Under the pieces are notes generated by a model that was not told where the DNA came from, searched no databases, and saw only the letters and a program-made list of their open reading frames with translations. This document shows positions 1 to 11,288 of a stretch of 64,000 bases of DNA, one piece after another. The DNA comes from Arthrinium phaeospermum. Lineage: Eukaryota > Ascomycota > Sordariomycetes > Amphisphaeriales > Apiosporaceae. The number at the start of each line of letters is the position of its first letter. Position 1 is the first letter of the stretch. The stretch spans positions 1,054,001 through 1,118,000 of the forward strand of contig QYRS01000005.1 in the NCBI GenBank assembly GCA_006503535.1. Reading direction: 5' to 3'. Made by a program: the position numbers and the translations under genes.

Positions 1-68
1 ATCGTACGCATGCCAGATCCCCGACCCCATCAGAGCGTGTGTGGGAAGATACGTATTCAACCAGAGCC

Positions 69-90
69 CACACACACACACACGCACACA
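69..90. repeat. (CA)n microsatellite
   Basis: An alternating CA tract runs for about 15 nt and continues imperfectly through CG and TACA variants. It lies in gene-free DNA. Confidence 0.85.
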
Positions 91-3000
91 TACATGCACG
101 CATACAGTATGTAGGTACATACCTGGTTCGGCGGGCGTGGTACGCGCTCATTCGAGGGGGATCAGGCGATTTCCCTCCTCACTTGGCAAGGACCAGACAA
201 GGCAGGAGGAGGGATTAAGTCGGGAGCCCAATTATGATATTGTACACATGTACATACATCCATGGTGTTGTACGTGCAGTCGTAGATAGTAGACCCCGTT
301 CGGAATGACTCTCGGCCACCCAACCAATACCGGGTAGGGGTTCTTTTCAGCGTTGCGGGACCGGACGACTCGAGGACGGTTTGCTTGCCTCTTTCTTCTT
401 CTTGCCCAACCTCTCCAGCCACCGAGGAGCGACGGGAACACTCATGGAAGCCAGGGAATAAAGAAGAGAGTTCCCGCTTGCTGGTTTAGCTGTCTCTCGG
501 GCGCCAAGCGGCTCAGACGAATGAGACAATTGGACCAGTTCTTGCTTGTCATGTTCAACCTTATGAAAGATGATGGCGAAGGTCGCAACCAACGACTGAC
601 GATCATCGGGACGCGCGACAATACCTAGAGAGACCTTGTACAATTCTGCATTCGAAGTGGGAGGAGGAGGAGCAGAAGGGCCAAGAGTCAAGACAGGGAT
701 GCAGGCGAGAGGAGAATGAGAGGGAGGAAGGGGTTACTGCCTACCTCCTACCTAGCAGTACCGTAAGCCTGTACCTACAGGCGATAGTAGGTACTTGGCG
801 GGCGGGGGCTAGCCTAGAGGGGGTTTCTTTAGAGAGGAAGTAGCGGTGAGAACCCCACCCGAGGAAGCTTGGACCCAACCTATTTCGCTGGGCCTATCAC
901 ACCGTCGCACAATATACTACGTACCACTGGCTTCAACTCCTACCCTCTCCCTCAGCGCTCAGCAGTCCGTTCATGTTATTGTCCACAGCCACTGCTTGTT
1001 GTTCAAAATGGTTGTGCGAGGGTTCAGATACCAAACAACAAAAGAACGTGTTGGCGTTTCGCGACCACAGTGTCCAATGCACTGAGTATGATGCGAGCTC
1101 TAGTTCTGGCCCTGGATCTAATGTAGTTTGTACGGATGGTATCTAGAGTATTCGTTTTCTTATCCCAAGCTGCATTTCAAGGGTGGTTTCTTTTGTCACC
1201 CCTTTCCTACGCATCGCTACGTTGCGTGACGATTAAATTTCCAGACTTCAGACGCCCCACGCGATGCCTGCGAATAGAGTAAAAGACATGCGGCCTGGTT
1301 GGTCGAGTATAGAAGTTGCTGAGAGTTTGCTTTGCCACCCGGCTTCTATACTGCTGCTACTTGCATGATCACTACGTCATACTGCCTGTGGCCTGTCTAT
1401 GAGGCGGCTTTGTAGACTTTACAGAATAGGAATCTTACCAGGTTTGATTTTTCTGGTTATTGTTATCGATGGCGATGCCAATAATAGTATTATGGTTATG
1501 ATTCAAGGTTGTGTACGATTGGTTCTTGTCCTCGGCGACGCGTGTGAGTATGTATGGTGGCATAGGTTTTGGTAGACTACTCTGTACACTCTAGAGTCTT
1601 TTCTTGGTTGCTAGTACAAGTAGTAGGTAGTCGGATAGTCGTGGTAAGAGGGAAAAGGATGTCGCGCATTCATTCCATAGCTCATCCACGTTCCATTCTC
1701 CAATTGGGCCAAGATTCTCTTCTCCCGGTCCACAATACTAGTGGATGGTGCCGTCGCCCATGAAAGTCAATTGGACGTACGTACGAATAAAACAGTTCTG
1801 GCGCGCCACAGAGCAGCAGTCGCACTTGGTAGGAGTCGAGATGCTTTGCACACCCCTCATCATCATCAAGATCATCAAAACCATATGAAAATTCGCGATC
1901 CCATATACACACTGCCTGGGTAGTCTATAGCACTGTATGGGACGGGGAACATAGGTGGTGGTCCTGCCTCACCCGGTTAAGGTAGATGCAGATACGTAAC
2001 CCCCCAGCCAGGCGTGTGCCTGTGTGCATATACCCTGTATACCACCCACAATACCGCGTGGGTGTGGGTTTATCCTCTAGTACGGAAAACGGTCCGCGTC
2101 TGCAGGAAGGGCTTGGCGGAGTCAGGACACGATAGGTCGGATAGACTTATCAGCTAACCTACAGGCTACAGTAGCTGGGGAGCGGGTACTCCATTCGACG
2201 ACGATATTCTGGCAACTGGCCCGCCGTCGGCTACCAGTGAAGTCGACGAACTAGCATGGCATACGATGAAGCAAAAGCATAGAAGAATTGCCAGAGTTCT
2301 TCTAGCGCCAAGGGCTCAAGTCGATGAGTGGCCCGGCCGGCTGAGCAAGACGCACGTTGGCGGCTTTGGGGGGGGGATCCTGCCACCAGAAAACCACCTC
2401 CCAGGCGCGCTGCGGGATTGAAGATCATTGAGGGGAACTGAACGGGCAGGACGGGATCGGATTCTTGAGTTTCGGTCTTTGCTCCACTGCTGGCTTATGC
2501 TTTGCTAACTGTCACCTAAAGAAAGAAAAATCTCCTAGCCCCTAACTCTAGCAGAGACTTGTTGATTGTGCCTTGCCTGTTCAAGACCAAGTGTGGTAGG
2601 TGTCGACGTGGGTCCTTCTCATTGGCCATGACCAGGAAATGCGAGTGGACTGCGCGAGTACTTGGGTAGGGTCGGCACTGTACGAAGCTGCGAATGGAGG
2701 CAGCCAGGATGGCACGGGTAAGCTGATAAGCGCTACCTACATGCGTTAGTCGGATACAGTAGTAGCAGTACGTACTTGGGGCATTACTTGGATGCTCCAA
2801 TGCCCCAGGTACTGTTGCAATCAGTGGAATACAAGTATGTAAGAAGGGCACGGCAAGGGCATGTAAGCACTTGGGAGAGATTCTGACGAGTCGGAACCTT
2901 GAGACCAAGTACCGAGGTGGGCGTGTACGACATTCAACCCCCTTCTCGAGCCGCCTCTCCGGCCACATCTTATGATCGGTAAAGTACCTCCCTCCCTGTG

Positions 3001-3520
3001 GCGGTATGCATAGCAGAACGAGTAGACGGTACGGCTTGCTTTTTCCGAGATCCTTTCTCGAATAACTCGCCAATGAGAATAGGCAGAAACAGCAGTGTGG
3101 TGGTAGCAAACATGGGCTTTCAAAACCAGCCAAGGGTCCGGCTCCCATGTCCCTGGGACGGTGAGACTCTCCCACTCTCCCAGGCCTGGTCGGAGTTGAT
3201 AATATATGGGCAAATATCAAATTGCCCCCCTAGCAGTACTTAGGAAGGAATGTCAGGACGGCAGCAGCCCGATGAAACGCCCCGAGACTACCACAGGGCA
3301 CGAGCCATGGACGCCTAGGGAGGGCCATTTGCCAAATATTGGAGTTCACCATGGGGGTCATGCATGGGGTAAAGAGATTGCTGATTGGGCAGACGCACGA
3401 TTTGCATAGCCGCTGCCCGCTGTGCGTTAGGCCGCTGCTGGCTCATGCAAGTGCTCAAGCCCGTTGAATGGGGTCCCCTGTATGGGTGGTGTGTGTCAAG
3501 CAAGCACTCGGGAAGCAAAT

Positions 3521-3613
3521 CATGATGATGGTGATGAAGGTGATGATGATGATGATGATGATGATACTAATAATAATGGATAATAATACTCAATAATAAC
3601 AATAATAATAGCA
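3521..3613. repeat. Compound (GAT)n / (AAT)n microsatellite
   Basis: A perfect TGA/GAT tract of about 24 nt starts at 3541. Degenerate GAT units flank it on the left, and AAT/ATA units follow on the right to about 3610. It is a compound trinucleotide repeat outside any gene. Confidence 0.85.
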
Positions 3614-4210
3614 GGAACTTGGAAGCTGATACTGTCGATCTTTGAAGCCGTGATGACTTTCAGCTGGCTGGCGATCCAATCGACCCCTCCAGTTGGGTTG
3701 AAACGCCCTGCCACGTCGTGAAGGGCACAGGCGCAGTTTGAAGTGAAGTGAGGAATATACGAGGGCCCGTTGTGGTTGTTGCACGTGCGGCCAATTGTGT
3801 ACAACAGAGTTGGTATGTTTTAGCTCCCGTCCACGGCGCTGAGATGCTCACCGTAGTTGCCAGACGTTTACTGATTAGCTGATAGTCTTTAGTAACGGAC
3901 ACTTACCACCTGCTACTTGCTCCCGTCCCTCAGCGGTCTGCTCGGTTCCGAGGTATCGTACCAATCAGCAGACCTCGTGAGGTGGGAAAAGAATCACATC
4001 TGAGACCCATGGCTTGGAAATAACCAACCCGGCGGCCGGCCCACCGGGAAGGGCGGAATAATGGGCATCCTTTGTTCAGTAAGCATGGCGAGCGACTATT
4101 CTAGATCATGGTCGGTTTCTGTTGAACTGAGGCTCTTTCCGATATAGGTCGCCCTTGATCAACAGCTTGACGCCACCAGCCATAGGAACCATCAGATCTT
4201 CGCTGAAGTG

Positions 4211-4231
4211 CATGGTGCATGGTGCATGGTG
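4211..4231. repeat. Three perfect copies of CATGGTG
   Basis: Three head-to-tail 7-bp copies of CATGGTG with no mismatch, in gene-free DNA upstream of stuA. Confidence 0.85.
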
Positions 4232-5485
4232 CCGTGCAAGACAGCATTTCCCAGCCCGCGGCGCTTCAATTTTCATCTTGTATTTAATTCTGTGGGAGGC
4301 AGAGCGCCTGGTGGCACATTTCTTTTCCTTATCCACGGGAGAGATTGCCTCCCCATGCCGCAATAGACGGTGGAGGCCACAGCTCCTTGCCGATGGTGCT
4401 CCGGAATCGACCGGACAAACGGGCAGTGCTGGCTCCGCAAGCTAGCAACCCCCCTGTTCTCGACTCTGGTGCTGGTTGAAGCTTGAACTCGCTCCGAAGT
4501 GAGACAGAAGAACCCTTGAAGAGGTACGAATCTGGATCAACCCAGCGATCGACAACCATGTGGCTCACCGCGATCATTTAGGCTTTGGCTAGCCCGTGCT
4601 GAATTCGACGTGTGCAAGCTGTCTGGCTGGAAACACACATCTTCAATGCCATTTGACTCGGACGCCAGCCAGTAGGCAGGAGCCACGAGCCAGTCAGCAA
4701 ACCACAATGGTGTCCGCGCTGTCAAGCCACGTTCTCCTGCGTGGGCTGGGCTGGAAGACAAGACATCCAGCCTCTTGAGGAGTCTGGTTTTTATTTGTAT
4801 TGCTGTTGTTTTAACTGTTAAGCTTAGTTCACTAGTAATGCTGTTGATACCGTTGTTGAGTCTGCGTAGTAGACTTCGAGGGTTAGTCAGGCCAGAATTT
4901 GTTTCCTGCGACGGTGCCCCCCGTCCCAAACACATCCTTGTCTGATATCTGCATACAGTACAGTACATAGCTAGGAAAAGAGAGACGACCACGAGGGAGC
5001 TGATGACTGGATGAAAAGCAGAAGAATATTGATCCCCAATAGATTTCCCATCGCCTAAACGGCTCGCCCTGCCTGGGCGGTTAAACACTGATTACAAGGT
5101 GGATAGGGATCTTCTGGTCTTGTAGAACGCTGTCCGCGGATTGTAAGGGTTGAAAGATGCTGCTCGAACACTGTTGCGGGAATGTTAATGCAAGTGGCGG
5201 TCTTGGCGTAAATTGTCTGATAACCTGCATTGCAGCATGTTGAGGCCAAGCGGAATCTTGCATCGAGATACGTAAGTGCTGCAGAGGGAACCATTGAGGC
5301 GCCTCCTAGTTTGCTGCAAGCCCCACCATGGCATGGGCAGATTTATCTGATGCGTCTGATGCTCTAGAATTCACAACTTAGCCGTGGCGGGCACCGAGTC
5401 TCGCAGGCGGCGTTTGGGTGACGGAAAGATGCCATAAGCCCCAACGGCGGCAACGTGACTCTTTCTTTTTCACTCGTGTGCGTAG

Positions 5486-5504
5486 GTGTGTGTGTGTGTG
5501 TGTG
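5486..5504. repeat. (GT)n microsatellite
   Basis: An uninterrupted GT tract of about 19 nt. A CA tract lies about 190 bp to the right at 5697-5711, so the two could in principle pair as inverted simple repeats. Confidence 0.85.
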
Positions 5505-5696
5505 CGTGTATGCTGAGCGGCCGCGTCTACGCGACTGCAACTGCTCAACGGTTCTGTAACCATGGCCATGAACCTGCATGGCCTGAAGTAAGCAGATAAA
5601 CATCGGTACATCGTGAGCCATCATAATGTATGTGCGCCATGGAGGAGGAATCAATGGGTTTTAGAGGGGCCAGACAGTGGAGCCTCAACCGCACTG

Positions 5697-5711
5697 CACA
5701 CACACACACAC
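5697..5711. repeat. (CA)n microsatellite
   Basis: A short perfect CA tract in gene-free DNA. Confidence 0.8.
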
Positions 5712-8382
5712 AGCTCCATCGACGACTCGATAGCAAATGTGTGGCCTCACCATGTGTTGCCGCACCCGGCCACAGTCGATATAACCACAAGGTTGTATGT
5801 AAAATGGTAGGTAGCTCTTCTGAGGAGCGTGTGTCCAATGTCAGATGCATCGTGCATTGCAACCCCAAAAGACAAGTGTTACGGATGTACAAGCTGGCGT
5901 GACACAGCTTGCAGCCATTTGCGTAGAATGCGGTAACGACGGGCGCACAGCGGAAAGATAGCAGACAGTGAGACCTTGCAGCTGCGCGCAGTGCGCAGCA
6001 TATCGGCCATATTCTTTCCTCTGGGCTGGTACGTGCTTGCATATTTTCTTACGTCCGTTGGAGCCGTGGTGGCATTACGGGTCTTCGACTCCTCACCGGG
6101 AGAAGGGGCTCACGATTACGATGATGATGATAGCCATGAGGGGACTACACTACGGATACTGCTGCGCCTGAGCTCGGGGCAGGCAGAGTCAGGGCTCGCG
6201 CCAGAGGCATGGTCTCGTCTGTGCCATCTGACCAACAAAGACCAGAAATAGACGTACGTTCTTGGCCGTCTGTGAGCCCGAGAGACAGCCATCACCTCAA
6301 ATCTGAGTTTGGCAAAACGTCTAAAGATGACGATGTTTCGTTTTGCTGGCGACCCTCGAATCAATCGAATGAGGTTTTTGGTCGTCTTCCTCTCTGCAGC
6401 TCCCGGAGCAGGGGCCAACTGAAGAGAAACATAAATACTTTTAAGCTCACAGAGCGCCGCAGTTGCCAGATAACTTGCATGCACCCAGGCCCTGGTCTAA
6501 TGTATATGTGTATGTACGTATGGATGTTATATGTGGTAGCTGTCCATGTATGTCCAGGTAGCGCATGCATTGGTTGCCGTCTTGACTGACGGGCCCCCTC
6601 GTCGTCTCCAGCCAAAGATACCTTCTACTTTGGTCCAACGATGGGAAGATCGACGTCGCGCGCACTTATTAACTTCCTCCAACACTGATTGATCAAAATA
6701 GACATCGGGATCCATGAGTCGAAACCGTCTTTGGCTCTGACTGATTCGGCAGAGGGCAGGGAACACTAATAAGCCTACAAGGTTACTTCCTGGGCGACGG
6801 ATTTCGCAGCCAATTGATGAGTTATTCCCTGGCATCTCGCGCGATTTTGGGTTAGATCCAGCTTCGGTCCGGATGTTGAGAAGTGCTGGTGATTCAATCT
6901 CAAGGCTCTGGGTCCCTGTCATGGTCCCACTACAGTGGCCGGGGTCTGTGAGCGAGAGCCCAACCAGGAACCCTGCTTATCCTGTACCAGTATGAAAGAG
7001 GGGAGGCGATGGGGAGCGCAAGACTCAAGGAATAGCTGCGATGCCGCTTGCAGTGGGGTGAACGAAGCGAGGCGATTACTGGTACTCTAGCACTGCAACG
7101 CCTTGGTAGTTCATTTTCTCTATGTAATTCTCTATTGGACGCTTGGGGCGTCACTGCCCATGGTTTGGTTCAGAGTGTTTCCAGACTGTGACGGCGGGCG
7201 GATGACGATAATACCCGGGATGGGTGCTGGGTGCTAGGTGTTCATCATATTGCTCACGGGGCTCAGCCACCGGCAAGAACAATGCGATTGTGCTCGAAAC
7301 GTTACCCACATCGTACGTAAAAGAAGGTCCGCAGCTGGCATGCCCTGAAGGAGATGAACAAGCGCTTCACGAGGCGCCAGCGGGCCATGCTTGCGGATAA
7401 TACGCTGTGGGGAGCATATGGGGGGTGGCTCTGTGTTCTGTCTAACAGAGACGAAGATTGACGTCTGGACGGGCAACCTGTAAATGGCGTGCGGTAGTTG
7501 ATGCCTGAGAGCGTTTCCGTGTTCCCAACCGAAACTCCTGACTGGCACTCGAGAAGATTTGCCGCTCGACCGTCCGTCGAGGCCGGCAGTGATGGCATGG
7601 CCGTATGTATGGCTGGCTACCACGAGCTGATCCGGTGCTTCTATCTTGACCTTCTAACGACCACCCCGTCGTAGGAGATACTGTCGCTACAGCAGCATAA
7701 TTGTCCTCCATCTCTATACGTGGCGCACATAGGACATACATAGGCCAGGATGCTCTCGCCAGACGACGAAGAAACAGAATAGGTAGTCAGAGCATGGAAA
7801 GTAGCTAGGCATGTAGACGTACCGATCCGAGAAAGCCACCCAAGCCACCAGCGTCTCAGGAACCCAGTACGGGAGATATGAACAAGGTTCTGGTGCCACG
7901 GTGCCATGCCTGATCAGTGTGGCCGTTGGTCGGTGAGAGTAAGGGCTGACGGGACTCCCACGATTTCCCGATTCCACTCCTCACTCGCTGGATTGACTTT
8001 CGGCGCAGGCCATCTGGCGATCCCTACCTCTTTGGGTCCTGGGCAGGTGTTGCATCACGCACTGTGCTCCTCTGGAACGAATTCTCGAGATTCTCGAGTT
8101 AAATGCACGACTAGATATATGTTTACCACGACCGACAAGCTCATCTCAGGCGACCTGCCCCAAGTCCCTGCCAGAATAAAATTAGGACCCATGCGAGAGC
8201 CGCTGGGACGAGATATATTCTTCTCCTGTACCAGCTGATCGCAGCCCCATGGAGTCTGGGTGCGGTCTCAACAGCGAAGCTCTCAGCATCCATGTTGGGG
8301 CTGGCGCGGCTTTGAGAGAAAATTGTCTCGCACAGTGTGCAGAGCCGTTGAGGTGGTGGTGGTGGGCGAGAGCAGGTCGCTA

Positions 8383-8401
8383 AAACAACAACAACAACAA
8401 C
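8383..8401. repeat. (AAC)n microsatellite
   Basis: About six AAC/ACA units followed by an A-rich stretch, in gene-free DNA. Confidence 0.8.
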
Positions 8402-9765
8402 GAAAAAACGTCGAACCGAGTACGGCTAGATATGCTTTCTGTCCGTTGATGAGATCACGAAGAAAGCTTCCCCGGTCTTTACTGAACAGTGACCACATCT
8501 CCGGATGCTCCAGCTCTTGGTTTTCTCGGGAGGGATGGACTGGCTGCTACCTACTGTAGAGCAGATCAAGTTCATTCTGTAATGCAAACCCCACGGTGAG
8601 ACCCGTGCTTGGAGAGATCGAGCCTACTACTGCATCGCTGCTATCCATAGCAGTCAGTGGCCTGTCAAAATCTCTTGCCCAAGGTGCCGAATTGAGGTCT
8701 TTGGTTACCGCCAGCCAGCCCGTAGTCCCACCTGCTGCTAGAAAACCCCGCTGTTGTACTTCGTGCTGGACAGTGCGTGCATCTCTGCGCAGGCCAAGTG
8801 GGTTGTGTTGCGGGCTGGCCTGTTGTTTCTTCCCTCCATCGGTCCAGCTCCAAACATGGGACAGACATGGGAGACATGGATGAGGGCTGTACATGCCACC
8901 TTGTACACACAGCCGGTGGATATCGAGAACCAAAAGGTTTGCTCCAAAAGGAGAAAAACGACCCACAGCAGCCCCATGTACATCCAGCGATACTTTCATG
9001 ATGGAGAAACTCCCGTAAAGAGCGACTCTCCATACTTACTCTACTGGGGCTAGCTCTTCTTCTCTGGTCGAAATATTTTGCAGGTGACGGCTATGCAACC
9101 TATCAATCTACTCCCATAGAGCTACACGTAGCCAGCACGTCTGGGGATTGCATATTGCAATGCTGTTGCTTACTCTGGCTCTTCTGCATTGGATAAGTAA
9201 CCACAAAGTGACGATGGGAAGAGAGGATAAGGCGGGTGTCAACAGTACGTAGGAGAGGTAGTGATGGGCCCCAATTGGTACCGCCGGTCAGTGTCAAATG
9301 AATGAATGGATGAAGGAATATGAATGAATACATATCAACCGCCTGCTAGCTGTATTTTCTTTCTCGCGCGCTCTCGCGCGTTGCTGGCCCTCGCTGTCTG
9401 GCGTTACATTCGCTCCCCTTACCGGTGCACACCCCCCATGACGAGCTCGGCTCACACTCACACGCCACACTTGACTTGTCCGTTGTACCACCCTAGCTTG
9501 GAAAGTAGACGGTAGGGAAAAAGGTAGGTCGGCCGGGGTCCTGCTAAGAGCGAGACCCCCCATGTCCTGGACCTATCTACGACCCTAGTAAAGTCGACCC
9601 AACCTCCAGCCCACTACGACCTGCCCCGGCTCGACAACGCAAAACCCCAGCAAAAGTAGTGAGCAGGAGAGCGAGAGACCCAGAAAAGAAGCAGGGCACC
9701 ACTTTCTCGCTCTCCCGGGAGGGGGGCCATCGCCAAATATACATTGTACTTGCTGTACTGTATGT

Positions 9766-11288
9766 AAAAAGCGAAGGGAAGAGAAGGAAAAAAAAAAAGA
9801 GAGGAACAAGAGACGAGAGAGGGGACAGCAAGCCCATCCATCCATCCAGCCAGCGAGAGAGAGTATCTTTTTTTTCTGGCTGCTGCAGCGCGCAACGTTC
9901 TCGCAGGGCTGGGGTGTTCGTTTCTCTCATCTCATCAGTTACTTGCACTCTTCTCTCGTTCATCCTGTGCTGCTTCTCTCAACTCCTCCCAAGGTACAAC
10001 GGGTACGGCCTCTACCTCCCGTCTACCGTCTGATTCTAATCTCGACTTTTTTTCCTGCCTCCTCCTGCTCCTCCTCCCTTCTGCTTGTTCTCCCACCTTC
10101 TCATCCGCCCCAAGAAGAAAACCTTCTTTTTCCTCATTCTCTTTTCTTCCTCTCAAACACGGCCCGTCCGACCTCCTCTGTTTTCCTTGAGTTGCAGGTC
10201 CATCGAGGTTGGAGAAGGTATGTGAAGTGACCCATAATCGACGTCTCCATCCCGTTACTGCTGTTCCTGCTTCTGCACCTGCATCCTCCGCGCAAACTCT
10301 GCCCAAACCCCAAGTTCTTTTTCTCCCCCAGGTGCCCCTGCTTTTGCTTCTCTTCCCATCGAGCATACGCAGCTGTATACAACTTTGTAGTTGTGACGAC
10401 AGGTTGATTGGGAAATCTCGGGGCTTGCTTAAGAGCCCGGGAGCGCCTGCAAGAAGAAGACGACGTTCGTTGTATGTTCAGTGCTCGCTTCGCATATGGT
10501 GGAAATAGTCGCTCTCAAACGACCCCACGCCGCTTGTGTCCAAACCCACCATCACCTGCACTTCACCAAGGAAAACCCGCTTAAGACCAACGAGATCGGC
10601 TGTACATGCTATTATTGCTCGTTGACCTGCGCTTCCTCTTCCTGTCTTCCTTCTAGACAAACTTTTTTTTTTTTCTTTCTCTCTTCTCTTTCTCTTGCAT
10701 CACCACTCGCCGTCGGGGACTTTGCCTTGTCTTGCCTTTACTGACCATCACAGTATCTGATCAGTACTTCGACGTGTAAGCCGCACAACGAGCAACAGTC
10801 ACCATCCTGCTGCAAGTCACCGGCTCGCTACCCTGCGACCCGCCCAGAGAACCTGTCGACGGCCGCTTCCTTGGTTTCCAAATTACCGTTCTGCAGCTAT
10901 TCCAATAGGGTCGGTTCAGTTGAATTCGCAGGCACATTTTTGGACAAGGTGCCTTTCGAAGTGTTACAGCACTCTGCTCGAGTTATACGCCAATCTCGCC
11001 CACGACGCCACAACGCTTGCACCGGTCTCGAGCTCCAGCATTGCCTGTCGACCAATCGCATTTGACAGCAGATCAATCCGTCGTTGCTTGTTCTGCTAGC
11101 AAGCCCCGTGCCTTCCAAGTCGTTGTCTGTCGGCCGAACAGGGTCTGAGATCAAGTCTCCTCGAGCCTCAACGGCAGTTTGTTCAAGCCGTAAAGCTGGA
11201 TCTACCGCCGATTTCCCATACGCAAGCCCGGGGAACGTCCGACGTACCACCCTACTACGGCCATCCTGCCACCCAGCGCACGCCGTAT
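9766..11288 (+). promoter_or_regulatory. stuA: Probable long 5' leader and core promoter region of stuA
   Basis: This stretch is rich in C and T (strong tracts near 10030-10180 and 10660-10700), as in many fungal promoters and leaders. Between the ATG at 9763 and the proposed start codon at 11289 I find only four ATGs, at 10220, 10474, 10496 and 10606. Stretches of about 450 nt (9766-10219) and 680 nt (10609-11288) contain none. Such depletion fits a transcribed leader in which upstream starts are selected against. StuA genes of other fungi are known for long leaders with upstream open frames. The transcription start cannot be fixed from sequence alone. Confidence 0.55.
10218..10753 (+). other. 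stuA: Candidate intron in the stuA 5' untranslated leader
   Basis: A consensus donor GTATGT starts at 10218. A branch-point-like TACTGAC ends at 10744, and the acceptor CAG is at 10751-10753, so branch point and acceptor have typical fungal spacing. A long pyrimidine tract lies just upstream. Removing these 536 nt would remove all four ATGs of the leader. These include three short open frames starting at 10474 (36 codons), 10496 (82 codons) and 10606 (16 codons), and an ATG-TGA pair at 10220. A second GTATGT donor at 10472 could be used instead. Confidence 0.45.

Larger units (their letters stand above)
1..9765. other. Gene-free upstream region of stuA
   Basis: No reading frame here resembles a protein family I know. 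The open stretches are short, low-complexity or overlap in several frames without codon-like behaviour. The DNA holds microsatellites (listed separately), pyrimidine-rich tracts and many short TAGGTA and GTAC-type motifs, as in fungal intergenic DNA. Because the first gene to the right encodes a developmental regulator of a type that usually has a long control region, much of this may be stuA promoter. That is an inference. Unannotated non-coding RNA or a gene with very short exons cannot be excluded. Confidence 0.6.

Noticed and set aside
2516..3220. 234-codon minus-strand frame upstream of stuA
   Set aside because: Low-complexity, no start context or domain; overlapping frames are equally open.
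3521..3613. Possible CRISPR-like array
   Set aside because: It is a plain trinucleotide microsatellite without spacers; CRISPR is not expected in a fungal nuclear genome.
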